Positions 54,940 through 63,672 of a DNA stretch of 64,000 bases are shown here, one piece after another. Numbering within the stretch: position 1 is the stretch's first letter; each line of letters opens with the position of its first letter. The translations under genes and the position numbers were made by a program. The DNA lies in NCBI GenBank assembly GCA_020633415.1, contig JACKDQ010000016.1, positions 1 through 64,000 on the forward strand, in the 5' to 3' direction. Under the pieces are notes generated by a model. That model saw only the letters and a list, made by a program, of their open reading frames with translations. It searched no databases and was not told the DNA's origin. Source of the DNA: Deltaproteobacteria bacterium (GTDB lineage: Bacteria; Myxococcota_A; Polyangia; GCA-2747355).

Positions 54940-56190
54940 ATGAACCGCGTCAGAATCGCTCTTTTGTCCATGCCGCTCGTCACCAGCACGCTGCTGATAG
55001 CGCCAGCGGTGCGATCGCAATCCGCGAGCAGTCCGGCGTTAGCCGAACTGCGCCAACTTCGACCGATGATCAAACGCTTCAGCGCGCGCCTGCAACGCGG
55101 CGCCGACTACTGGCGCGATCCGCGCACGCCGGGCTCTGTCCGACGCGAGATCGCCCAAGCCGACAAGTACGTCACACGTATTCGCCAGAAGGATCCCCGA
55201 ATCGACTTGGCTGAAGCCACGGCCGTCATCGAAAAGTTGCGCGCCAAGCTGGCTCAGGTCGACGGAGCCCATAGCGAGCAACAACACCGCCAGCAATCAC
55301 TCGGCGGACTAGCCGCTTCGTACGTCGCGGAAATGTCCTGGAGGAAGCAAGGCAGCATCGGCAGTCTGATCAAACTGATCAAGATGGTCGAACGGCGCGA
55401 CCCCGAAGTGGCCGGATATATGCGGGGCATGTTCGAGCACTACGTCACCGCCTATCGGACGATTCCATCCTTCCTCAAGCGCTGTCGGGGTGAATATCGC
55501 GAGCTATTTGCCGCGGCAGACGCCCCAGCTAACTATCGCGAGCTGGCGCCCGAGTACAAAGCCGCCTGTCAAACCATCGGCGGGGCCAAACGCGCGCTTG
55601 AGCAGGCGGTCTTGCTCGCCGTTTCCTCGCAGATGCACGGTACCGAACAGATCAAAACACGATTCCTCGATCAACTCGCCAGCGGTAGCGCACTAACCGA
55701 AGAGCAACTGGCGATGCTCGTCGGTGGACAAAGTGTCGCCGCGGAAAATCGACTCGCATACTGGCGCAAACGTCTGCACGGCACCGATATCCGCTTGCCC
55801 GATCGATTCGATCGACAGGCAAAAAAGCAACGTGCAATCCCCGGCGTAAAGAAGGCGATTCGCAGTTCTCAAAAGCACGTCCAGTTGCCGCGGTGTGCGC
55901 CAGCGCCCGCTGCCTATCGCAAGGCCGTAAACAACCACTTTGCCAACCGGGGTCTAAAGATCCGTCGCGTCTGCCTACAGAGCGACGGTTGGTCTTATCA
56001 CCGTGATGCGCGAAGTGTCCCGGTCAGTCGCTATCGACCGCTGACCGTGCTCGCCAAAGGAAAGAATGAGGGCTTCTGTCGCTACTACCGCAACGTCAAC
56101 GTCTATCAGCCCCACCAAGGCGGCGGACGTTACAGCACTCCGGTGCGATCAAGCGGCCCTGGCAAAGTCTACGTCGCGGTCTGTCGTTAG
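54940..56190 (+). CDS. Exported protein with helical middle and Cys-containing C-terminus
   Basis: A 416-residue protein; ATG 54940 with AGGAGA upstream, signal peptide to about residue 25 (APAVRSQS). The central ~250 residues are helical with long charged stretches. The C-terminus has a small Cys-containing region (FCRYYRNVN, YVAVCR). No known motif. Hypothetical. Confidence 0.6.
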   Translation: MNRVRIALLSMPLVTSTLLIAPAVRSQSASSPALAELRQLRPMIKRFSARLQRGADYWRDPRTPGSVRREIAQADKYVTRIRQKDPRIDLAEATAVIEKLRAKLAQVDGAHSEQQHRQQSLGGLAASYVAEMSWRKQGSIGSLIKLIKMVERRDPEVAGYMRGMFEHYVTAYRTIPSFLKRCRGEYRELFAAADAPANYRELAPEYKAACQTIGGAKRALEQAVLLAVSSQMHGTEQIKTRFLDQLASGSALTEEQLAMLVGGQSVAAENRLAYWRKRLHGTDIRLPDRFDRQAKKQRAIPGVKKAIRSSQKHVQLPRCAPAPAAYRKAVNNHFANRGLKIRRVCLQSDGWSYHRDARSVPVSRYRPLTVLAKGKNEGFCRYYRNVNVYQPHQGGGRYSTPVRSSGPGKVYVAVCR

Positions 56191-56391
56191 GGGCACTGCA
56201 AAGCGTCAAGCCCGCGCGTGACGCCCGCCGTCTGATCGCAGTCTAGTGCCGCTTGGGCGGCGCGACTTCATACATCAGGCCGCGCACGTTCCTCAAGACC
56301 GGTCCGCTATTCCTCAGTCGCTCGGCGAACTCGCCGCAGTCGTGGGATAGGTCCGTACCGCAGGCCTCTTCGGTGGAGCACAGGCCGCGCG

Positions 56392-57156
56392 TTAGATACA
56401 GGGAATGCCGCCGGTGCAAACGAGTCCGTCGTAGCTAACCCCGCAATAGGTGTTTTGCGTGTAAGCGAGCACGCCCGCACCATTCTTGTCATAGGGCGCA
56501 ACTTCGGGCGTGCAAGTCTGCCAAGCGGAGCCATCGATGACCGAGGTCGGTCCGGACTCGCGATCAAACATCCAGGCGGCGACGTGACCGCTGTAGCTGC
56601 TGGAACTTGAAGACCAGGTTTGGCAGTCGTTGCCCGGGGCAGCCGATTGGGTCATACCGGTCCAAACGTCGAAGGAAAAGCCCCCCATCTCCGAGCACTG
56701 CACGCGCGAGCCATCGGCTTTGAAAAAATAGACGGCGTCCCAAAGCGAAGTCGTTGGGACACCGGCACGAAGCTGGTTGAGGGTCCGGACGTTTCCCTTG
56801 TAGTTGATCGTTCCGTGCGGGTTTTGCAGCGGATTGTCCAACCAACCAAAGACCTCAAAGTAGTGGTACATCTCCGATGAGAGCAGCGCAAAATAGCAGT
56901 TTGCGTTGGGCAGCTCGGCCTGTTGAGCGGCTGCTCGGCAGGCGGCGTTGGCGCCAGCGTGACCCCCTGGGATCGCACCGCGGCCATCCCAGTTCGCTAC
57001 GTTTGCCGCGGGCAAGACAAAGATCGTCAGCGGACTCGGCGGCCTTTGCGCCTTTGTCGCGACGGCCTCGGACAGCGTGTCAGCGGGTCCCTCGCAAGCG
57101 CCGAGCAAAAGCATCGAGCCCAAGGCAAGTAGAGCACCGTTGAGCCATCTATTCAC
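56392..57156 (-). CDS. DUF1554-like lipoprotein
   Basis: About 254 residues with lipobox LLGAC. A GAGG stands 8 nt before GTG 57156, while ATG 57162 has it too close, so GTG is taken as start. The mature part resembles DUF1554 (collagen-like, C-type-lectin-fold proteins of Leptospira and relatives): GGHAGANAACRAAAQQA then CYFALLSS, WDAVYFFKADG and SFDVWTGM. Surface-exposed; ligand unknown. Confidence 0.65.
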   Translation of the reverse strand: MNRWLNGALLALGSMLLLGACEGPADTLSEAVATKAQRPPSPLTIFVLPAANVANWDGRGAIPGGHAGANAACRAAAQQAELPNANCYFALLSSEMYHYFEVFGWLDNPLQNPHGTINYKGNVRTLNQLRAGVPTTSLWDAVYFFKADGSRVQCSEMGGFSFDVWTGMTQSAAPGNDCQTWSSSSSSYSGHVAAWMFDRESGPTSVIDGSAWQTCTPEVAPYDKNGAGVLAYTQNTYCGVSYDGLVCTGGIPCI

Positions 57157-57733
57157 GGTCATCACCTCTCATCCTCAGAGTTGCAGCAAGATGAACACGA
57201 TCATCGCAGTTTTGTCGCTGGATTGTGCCAAAGGCGAGATTACAGCAAATACCGTTGCGTCGCCATACACCTTAGACGATTCAGAGCACACGCCACACGG
57301 GACCCGCCGACGGTGTGTCGAGCGCGATGGCGATCGCCTCAGGCGAGATGCCGCGGATACCGCACACCGCGCGAAAGCGCCGCCCGAGGGCGAACCGCTA
57401 TTGCACGAAGTCCCTCGACCAGCGCTCACCGATGCGCGCCGCTGCAGCATCGATCGTCGCTGCTGGCGCATCAGCAGATCGTGTTTCTCTTGACGCGCAG
57501 CTAGACCTTTGCGCGATACGGCGATAGACGTGCTGCACGCTCGCGCGGTTATCTCAATCGCGGAGCTTCCTGTAGACCGACTTGGCGATCAAAGCCATTC
57601 CAGAATTAGCAAGATATAGCGGCTATTGGCGCACCAACCGCCTCGCAGTGCAACGCCTCTTTCGCCGCGCCAAATGCCGCCGCGGCCAGGATGGTTGACC
57701 ACACCTTGAAAGCGCGGGAGGATCGATCTGCCA
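57157..57733. other. Intergenic region, no gene identified
   Basis: A 577-nt divergent region between lipoprotein genes; the short frames in it have no ribosome sites. No hairpin or repeat stands out. Confidence 0.4.
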
Positions 57734-58189
57734 ATGGTAAGGATCGTCGATTTGAAGCTCTGCTGCCTCTCTGTCGCCTTGGCGAGCTGCCACGCTGTCT
57801 TTCCCTATCATGCATCTCAGAACGAGAGATACGATGCATCCGCCGTCGATGCCGACGGTGCGCCCGCTCCAAAGGATTCGAGCAGCGAAACAAACCCAGC
57901 TGATTCATTGGGAGCTGACGTCACGCTACCGCCCCTCTGCGACACAACGTTCGGCGCGGTACCCGGATACATGTTTTGCGACGTAGTCCAAGCAGAGCGT
58001 GTTTGCATCTTCTACCGCAACACGAAGCCGGCAGCGGGCGTCTCATGCGCCAAAATTTGCGCTGACCAGGGCGCCAGCTGTATCGCGGCCTATCAGGACG
58101 ATACCGAAACCTGTAATGCTGCCGGTCTTTCGACCTGCGCCTACGAACATGGCGACAGTATCTGCCATTGCAGGCTACCTGCGCCGTAG
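57734..58189 (+). CDS. Small Cys-rich lipoprotein
   Basis: A 151-residue lipoprotein with lipobox LASC (CCLSVALASC), a Ser/Asp-rich linker to about residue 65, then ten or so Cys in a compact domain (CDTTFG, FCDVV, VCIFYR, CAKICADQGASC, CNAAGLSTC, CHCRLP). Probably disulfide-bonded. GGAGG lies 12 nt before the ATG, a long spacing. No family recognised. Confidence 0.6.
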   Translation: MVRIVDLKLCCLSVALASCHAVFPYHASQNERYDASAVDADGAPAPKDSSSETNPADSLGADVTLPPLCDTTFGAVPGYMFCDVVQAERVCIFYRNTKPAAGVSCAKICADQGASCIAAYQDDTETCNAAGLSTCAYEHGDSICHCRLPAP

Positions 58190-58245
58190 GTAAGGCGCTT
58201 TGCTTGCTTCGAAACTGCCGCTCGCCACCCACCGCTGCAGACTGC

Positions 58246-58251
58246 TATCGT
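58246..58251 (+). promoter_or_regulatory. GCTATCGT box before the DUF423 gene
   Basis: TATCGT ends 6 nt before ATG 58258, in TGCTATCGTGGCGCGATG, like the sequence before the acyl-CoA dehydrogenase gene. Confidence 0.45.
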
Positions 58252-58257
58252 GGCGCG

Positions 58258-58629
58258 ATGCGCGTGCTATTGAGCGTCGGTGCTTTGCTCGGGCTAACCG
58301 GTGTCGCCGCCGGGGCCTTCGGTGCGCACGTGCTTCGCGACACGCTCTCCCCACGCTTGCTGGAGGCCTTTGCCACCGGCGCCCGCTACCATCTGCTCCA
58401 CGCCGCGGTGATCGTCGCCATCGCTCTGGCGTTACGCGCGGGGGCGAAGGGGTCGCTGTTGGTCTGGACGGCGCGCGTACTGGCACTCGGTACGGTGATC
58501 TTTTCGGGCAGCCTTTACGCTCTGGCGCTAAGCGGCGTCCGAGCCTTCGGCGCGATCACACCGATCGGTGGCCTGGTGTTGCTTAGCGGCTGGGCGCTGC
58601 TCTTCGCGGCCGCGTTGCGCTACAGGTAG
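58258..58629 (+). CDS. DUF423 family membrane protein
   Basis: A 123-residue inner-membrane protein of the YgdD/DUF423 family with four hydrophobic helices. The N-terminal GVAAGAFGAHVLRD and later FSGSLYALALSG and TPIGGLVLLSGW are the family marks. Function unknown. It lacks a ribosome site; a TATCGT box stands 6 nt before the ATG. It converges with the vWA gene and their 3' ends overlap by 10 nt. Confidence 0.88.
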   Translation: MRVLLSVGALLGLTGVAAGAFGAHVLRDTLSPRLLEAFATGARYHLLHAAVIVAIALALRAGAKGSLLVWTARVLALGTVIFSGSLYALALSGVRAFGAITPIGGLVLLSGWALLFAAALRYR

Positions 58630-60371
58630 CTAACCCGACACGGGCCCTTGACGTCGCCGTATTGGCCGGAAAACAGCAGGCAGTCATCGCGCGGGTCGAG
58701 CCGCCAACCGTTTTGCGCATCTTTGGGCACGCTGACGCCAGCGCAAGTCACGTCGATCGTCTGTTCCAACGGGTCGATCTTGGCCGGAAAGCAGGCCTTG
58801 GAACTGGCACCGCTCACACTTTGATAGCTGACGCGGTAGCTCCCCATCGCGTTTTGCCAGGCAGCACCGTGAAAGGTCAGACAGTTGGTCGTCGCATCGT
58901 AGCTAAAACCATCGCTGAGGCTGCGCGGCACCTGCTGACTTTGGCCGCCCTCGGTATAGGTCACCGCGATGGTCTTGGCTTCCGTCGGCTGCTGCGCCAG
59001 GCACAGCGATGTGCTGAGCTGTCCCGTCGTCTTGCCGACCGAAGCAAAGAACGCTTGATAGTCTTGGCATTGACAGATTGGCGTGTGGTGACCACCTGTC
59101 GCTTGGATCACCTCCAAGGTGATCGACGACAACTCGGGCCCTCGGCCTTGGCGACTGCTCCCACAAACGTCGGTGGTCAACACGCCATGAACGACGATGC
59201 CGCGCGACTGGAAGTACCAGCGATAAAACGCCGCCAGATCGGCCTTACAGGAATCCTGGGTATTGAGCGGTTGCGGCGGATGCCAATTGCCAACGCTGGT
59301 CGAGCGATCGACGGTGTTAAACGGACAGAGCCGATCGTCGGCATCGGCATCTTCATCGCTGATCACGACGATCTCATAGGGTCCGGCGAACTGACCGCGC
59401 TGCTCCAGGTCCAAAAAGAAGCGAAAGGCTTGCTCGAGCGGCCCTTCCTTGTTGCTGCCATTGCTGCCTTGGACCACCGTTTGCTTAAGCCGGCGCCGTG
59501 CATCGGCGCTCGAGGTGTCGATCCAACCGCCGCTGGCGTTGAAGGTACAGATCGGCGGGTCGCGCTCGCCCGACGGCGCGCCGTCGACGCACTGGCAGCT
59601 CAGCTGCTCGGTGCAGCTCGTATTGACGCCCATCAGCTTGGGTGCGCCGACGAAGTTGCCGTCGGCATCGTAGGTCCGCGTCGCGCCGGGATGTTTGCCT
59701 TCCATGTCGGTCGAGATCACGCCGGTCTGATAGGCAGCGCCGGCCGCATCCGCCGCATCGAAGTAGCCGTCCATCGCACACGCTGCCGCGGTTTGGTCGT
59801 CGGCCATGCTGCCCGAGTTGTCGATCACAAACAGCACATCGACGCGCTTGGCCGCCCGCTGCAGATTCTCGACGTTCTCGGCGGGGGTCGGCTGGGGATC
59901 GAGTGCGAGCGTCTGCTGCTTTAGTTCGCAATTGTTCACGCTGCAGACCAGCTCTTGGACCAGATCGCTCAGCGGCGCGCAGGAGAGTTCACAGTTCTGA
60001 TGCGGCCAACTTGCACCGGTTTGCCCAGTGCCAGCCGCGTCGGCACTGATCGGGCAACTCGGATCGCCATAACAAGCAGCGTCGCACTTGCACTGGATGT
60101 CGCGGCAATCGCAGTCACTGCAAACGCAGGTGCAGCGCGGATCTTTGGAGAGCTCGACTCGGTCGCGAATGCAGCCGGCGTTGGTCGGATCGCCAACGAT
60201 CGCCGTGTCTTGGCCAGCATCACCAGACGCGCGCGCGTCGACCACACCCGCGTCGTTGCCGCTCGACCGCTGCGGCGCCGCGTCTTGACAGCCCGCCGCG
60301 AGTCCGACCGCGAACGCGCAGCAGGCCCCAGCAACAAAGCAAGCCCCAGCCCCGCGCAGTGCCCGCAGCAT
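58620..60371 (-). CDS. von Willebrand factor A-domain lipoprotein
   Basis: A 583-residue lipoprotein (LAAGC lipobox), ATG behind GGGAGA. N-terminal Cys-rich region (CTCVCSDCDCRDIQCKCDAACYG, split at its Cys clusters) and then a vWA domain starting VDVLFVIDNSGSMADDQ (MIDAS DXSXS) with VVISDEDADADD (second acidic patch). The C-terminal part has two related units ending GSYRVSY and GPCRVSYL, each with NCLTFHG / DCLLFSG. An adhesion or metal-ion-dependent binding role is likely. Convergent overlap with DUF423. Confidence 0.82.
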   Translation of the reverse strand: MLRALRGAGACFVAGACCAFAVGLAAGCQDAAPQRSSGNDAGVVDARASGDAGQDTAIVGDPTNAGCIRDRVELSKDPRCTCVCSDCDCRDIQCKCDAACYGDPSCPISADAAGTGQTGASWPHQNCELSCAPLSDLVQELVCSVNNCELKQQTLALDPQPTPAENVENLQRAAKRVDVLFVIDNSGSMADDQTAAACAMDGYFDAADAAGAAYQTGVISTDMEGKHPGATRTYDADGNFVGAPKLMGVNTSCTEQLSCQCVDGAPSGERDPPICTFNASGGWIDTSSADARRRLKQTVVQGSNGSNKEGPLEQAFRFFLDLEQRGQFAGPYEIVVISDEDADADDRLCPFNTVDRSTSVGNWHPPQPLNTQDSCKADLAAFYRWYFQSRGIVVHGVLTTDVCGSSRQGRGPELSSITLEVIQATGGHHTPICQCQDYQAFFASVGKTTGQLSTSLCLAQQPTEAKTIAVTYTEGGQSQQVPRSLSDGFSYDATTNCLTFHGAAWQNAMGSYRVSYQSVSGASSKACFPAKIDPLEQTIDVTCAGVSVPKDAQNGWRLDPRDDCLLFSGQYGDVKGPCRVSYL

Positions 60372-60594
60372 CTTCGTCTCCCAATTGATATGGCCGACGA
60401 ATGAGCAAGTGGCGTGCCGCCGTTACGCGCCGCGAGAAACGCCACCTGCGCTGGCAAGCCTGGGGCATAGATCATCAACCGTTACGCCGGCGAGACGACC
60501 AGAAGAGAACGGGGAAGACAACAAGCGCAGCGACAGGCAGCGGTCCGCGGCCGGCGAGGCGATCGCGACGTTCGCCGACCCGTAAGGCCGGCGA

Positions 60595-61458
60595 TTATTC
60601 GCAGGCGCAGCGACCGCTCTGGCAGCTGCAACGGTAGGGATGCGCCTGTGCGCAGCTATCCTGGAGCGAACAGCGCGCGCCGGGCTGAAGCAATGGCGCA
60701 GCGAGAACACCGGACGTAGCGACAAAGAATCCCGCCAGCGTGCCACGCGGCGCGCCGGGCTGCGTCGAGGGACCGTAGGTCACTTCCACCGGATAGATGC
60801 CTGGTTTGCTCGGCGTGATCGTCGCCGTGATCAGGCAGTTTCCGCTGTCCTCGCTGGCCGCAATCCACGGCCCCTCCCCCAGCCGAATCGCCCACCACAG
60901 CGCACCGATGTAAAATTGCCCGCCCTGCACCCGGATATTCACTGGCGCACCGGCGGGTCCGCTCGTTGGATCGATGTACAGGTCGCCGGGCTCGTGGGTG
61001 TGAGGACCACTATTCGCGCGCACGCAGGCTGGGCGGCAATCGCGACAGTTGCAGCACGACGCCCCGGCGCAGGGATCGCAACGGAACCCGAGGGGGCAGG
61101 TATCGTTGGCCGGATCGCAGGGCGCTTGGCACCCCTGCAGGCGCAGCGGCGTACAGGAATCGGTGTTGCAAACTTGGTTGGGCAGGCACTGGCCGCTGGC
61201 CGCATCCGCCACCGCCAGCGAATCGAACTGCGGCGTGCTATCGCTGACCAGACCCGGCTGGGAATCGCGCGTCGCTGCCAAGTCCCTGGTCCCGCCGTCC
61301 GCTTGGGCTGCCGAGGTTCGGGCACCGCATCCCGCCAATACGAGCAACCCAACGACCCCAATCAGCCAGCACCCCTCAAGCCTGCTGGCGAGGTGAGCGG
61401 CGTGGTAAGCCGTGGTTGGTTGGGCAACACACCGAGGCACAGCGCGACAAACGACCAT
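60595..61458 (-). CDS. Cys-rich lipoprotein with TIG/Ig-like domain
   Basis: A 287-residue lipoprotein; ATG 61458 has AAGGG 8 nt upstream, giving a 30-residue basic leader before the hydrophobic part and lipobox LAGC. Residues 85-145 contain many Cys (CLPNQVC, CTPLRLQGC, CDPCAGASCCNCRDC). After it, a TIG/Ig-like domain (DPTSGPAGAPVNIRVQGGQF). Ends in a Cys group (CSCQSGRCACE). No known function. Confidence 0.65.
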   Translation of the reverse strand: MVVCRAVPRCVAQPTTAYHAAHLASRLEGCWLIGVVGLLVLAGCGARTSAAQADGGTRDLAATRDSQPGLVSDSTPQFDSLAVADAASGQCLPNQVCNTDSCTPLRLQGCQAPCDPANDTCPLGFRCDPCAGASCCNCRDCRPACVRANSGPHTHEPGDLYIDPTSGPAGAPVNIRVQGGQFYIGALWWAIRLGEGPWIAASEDSGNCLITATITPSKPGIYPVEVTYGPSTQPGAPRGTLAGFFVATSGVLAAPLLQPGARCSLQDSCAQAHPYRCSCQSGRCACE

Positions 61459-61688
61459 CTGATATTCCCTTCGCTCTCCGCTGCCCTATCGCTTCTGCGC
61501 TGCGACACCGCGGATATCGAGATGCAAACGGCCGGGGATTTAATGATATTCCAAGGCAGCGATCACAGCGCTCACAGGGGTCCGATGAAAGCGGACCGCG
61601 CTGGTCCTATTTTCATTGACAGACCGGCGAGCCGGATCTATTTCAAATGGTGAACGAACGTTGTGCAAGCCAAAGCGAGGAGAAAGCA

Positions 61689-62207
61689 ATGATCGGAAAG
61701 AAAGCACCGGAGTGGACGTCTACGGCCTACATCAAAGGTGATCAGAAGTCGCTGAGCAGCAAGGACTTCGCTGGCCAGTGGTACGTACTTTACTTTTACC
61801 CACTGGATTTCACCTTCGTCTGTCCGACGGAAATCGTCGGCTTTCAGAAGCTCGCCGGCGACTTTGCCGACGACAAGGTTGCCGTGATCGGCGCCAGCAC
61901 CGACTCGTTCTATAGCCACGATGCCTGGTTCAAAGACCGCAGCATCTTCGCCGAGGAAATCACCCACCCCGTGCTCGCCGATACCAATCACAGTGTCGCG
62001 CGCGCCTTCGGTGTTCTAAAGGAGGACGCAGGCGTTGCCTATCGCGCGACGATCGTCGTCGACAAAGAGGGCATCATTCGCTCGTACAACGTTAACGATC
62101 TCTCCGTCGGTCGCAGTCCGGCCGAAACCTTGCGCACGGTTCAGGCCTTCCAAGCCGGCGGCCTCTGTGGTGCCGACTGGAAAAAGGGCGAGAAGTTTGT
62201 CGCCTAG
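61689..62207 (+). CDS. ahpC: 2-Cys peroxiredoxin (AhpC/Prx1 type)
   Basis: A 172-residue thiol peroxidase. Peroxidatic Cys45 in FTFVCPTE, resolving Cys160 in LCGADW, and YPLDFTF before the active site. It reduces hydrogen peroxide and alkyl hydroperoxides with an external reductant; no AhpF is here, but a thioredoxin-like gene overlaps its 3' end. ATG 61689 has GGAG 6 nt upstream. Cytoplasmic. No recognisable OxyR site upstream. Confidence 0.93.
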   Translation: MIGKKAPEWTSTAYIKGDQKSLSSKDFAGQWYVLYFYPLDFTFVCPTEIVGFQKLAGDFADDKVAVIGASTDSFYSHDAWFKDRSIFAEEITHPVLADTNHSVARAFGVLKEDAGVAYRATIVVDKEGIIRSYNVNDLSVGRSPAETLRTVQAFQAGGLCGADWKKGEKFVA

Positions 62208-62556
62208 CCCGAGCGGCGAAAGTCGCCTGCGCACGCTGGACGGCGAGAGCTGGGCTGCCCATTTGGCGGCACCACTCGCCGTTCTCGTGCTCGGCAAGAG
62301 CGACTGCGCAGCCTGTTCAAGCTGGACCGAGGAACTCGCAGCGTTTCTCGAGAGCGATGCCGCGTTTGGCGAGGTGGCCTTCGGTAAACTGCTCCTCGAT
62401 CAGCGCGGCTTGACCTCGTTCAAGCGCGAAAATCCCTGGTTGGCCGAGGTCGATGCGCTGCCGTTCAACGTGATCTACAAGGCCGGCCAGCGGGTGAAGT
62501 CCTACGCCGGCGGCGGTATTGAGCGGCTAACCGGCCGACTCGAGTCTCTTCGCTAA
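62197..62556 (+). CDS. Thioredoxin-fold protein coupled to ahpC
   Basis: A 119-residue protein from TTG 62197, overlapping the ahpC stop by 11 nt; AAGGGCGAGAAG lies just before it. The redox site is CAAC (Cys37-Cys40) in SDCAACSSW, and LPFNVIYKAG near residue 90 has the cis-Pro of the thioredoxin fold. It probably re-reduces AhpC, although CAAC and the small size make it a divergent thioredoxin. No signal peptide. Confidence 0.75.
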   Translation: MSPSPSGESRLRTLDGESWAAHLAAPLAVLVLGKSDCAACSSWTEELAAFLESDAAFGEVAFGKLLLDQRGLTSFKRENPWLAEVDALPFNVIYKAGQRVKSYAGGGIERLTGRLESLR

Positions 62557-62648
62557 CGGCGCGGGCTCGGCACGCGCAACACCCAGACAACGGCGCTTCA
62601 TGCCGCAGCTGCCGCACCTTGTGGGCTGCGCCGTCGCTGCAGGCGCGC

Positions 62649-62654
62649 TACACT
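62649..62654 (+). promoter_or_regulatory. TACACT -10 box
   Basis: GCGCTACACT lies 28 nt before the TTG start at 62683, the same 10-bp sequence as before the 28137 gene. Confidence 0.4.
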
Positions 62655-62682
62655 AGACGATATTCTCCGAGGAGCGAAGGCG

Positions 62683-63639
62683 TTGCACAACGGCACCATC
62701 GGCGCGTTGCGATCTCCTGGGATCGTGACACTTGCGCTCTGGGCGACGCTGGTCGGCGGTTGCCTCTGGTCGCGCGATAATCCCTACGATGGGCGCGATG
62801 CTTCTCCGCCTAGCGATGGCGCGCCTCGCGACAGCACCGGGGGCGATGGCCCGGCAGACGGTCGAGCGCCCGATCGTCTGCGGGAAGATGGGGCGGCACA
62901 GAACGATCTCTTGCGCGATGGCCTTGTCGTCGTTGCTGATGGCCCGACGCCTGTCGCCGATGGCCCGACGCCTGTCGTGGACGCCAGCTCTGATGCGAGC
63001 TGCCCGCGCAACTTCACGGTGAGCTATCGCTCGGGCGATCGCTGTGCCAACAACGAGTACCTGCTCGCCGCCAACGTGTCCTGCGGCAGCGGCCTGCTCC
63101 TTCAGAATTACCCCACGACCAGCCAGTGGATCGCGCTCTGCACGACGACAACCTCTTTGGAGGGGGTATGGTGCTACAGCGGCAAGACGCCGAGCTTAGT
63201 GATCGCAAACGCCACGACGGCTTCCTGTCCCGCGGGGAGACAACGGCTCACTGGGGGCTGCGGCTGCAAGCAGCCGATGTTTGGCCTGCTGGAAATGAGC
63301 TACCCCAATGGTACCGATCGCTGGCGCTGCCGCTGCGCCCAGGCAGATATCAACGACGTGACCGTCGCCGTCTGCAACGACGATCCGTGCCTCCCGGCTG
63401 TCCGCATCGAAAGCGTGTCGCAGTCGATTTACCCGGGAACCAAGCTCACCGTGTCCGCCCCGTGCCCAACTTCCCACGAGCTGATCGGCGGCGGCTGCTC
63501 GATCTACAATCTCAACGCTTCCGGTGTCTACGACAGCCGTGGCGCATCGGGGGCTTGGAGCTGTGGGTTCTCTCGCGCCAACAGCTCGGGTTCGCTTCCG
63601 GCGACGGTCACGGCCTACGCGCTGTGCTTGTTGCGCTGA
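62683..63639 (+). CDS. Lipoprotein with Cys-rich domain, unknown function
   Basis: A 318-residue lipoprotein from TTG 62683 behind GAGGAG; lipobox LVGGC. A long Asp/Gly/Pro-rich linker to about residue 105 includes a DNA-level 21-bp tandem repeat (two ADGPTPV units, 62938-62979). The mature domain has about 18 Cys in evenly spaced pairs (SCGSG, LCTTTT, SCPAG, GGCGCK, CRCAQ, VCNDDPC, PCPTS, GGCSIY, SCGFS), probably disulfide-rich. No family recognised. Confidence 0.65.
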   Translation: MHNGTIGALRSPGIVTLALWATLVGGCLWSRDNPYDGRDASPPSDGAPRDSTGGDGPADGRAPDRLREDGAAQNDLLRDGLVVVADGPTPVADGPTPVVDASSDASCPRNFTVSYRSGDRCANNEYLLAANVSCGSGLLLQNYPTTSQWIALCTTTTSLEGVWCYSGKTPSLVIANATTASCPAGRQRLTGGCGCKQPMFGLLEMSYPNGTDRWRCRCAQADINDVTVAVCNDDPCLPAVRIESVSQSIYPGTKLTVSAPCPTSHELIGGGCSIYNLNASGVYDSRGASGAWSCGFSRANSSGSLPATVTAYALCLLR

Positions 63640-63672
63640 AGCCGAGCCCGGGCGCGCTGGGGCGCGTTTCGC

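Noticed and set aside
57157..57733. Possible tRNA or small RNA genes in the larger gaps
   Set aside because: No T-loop-like GTTCGANYC with a matching acceptor stem was found; no other RNA signature.
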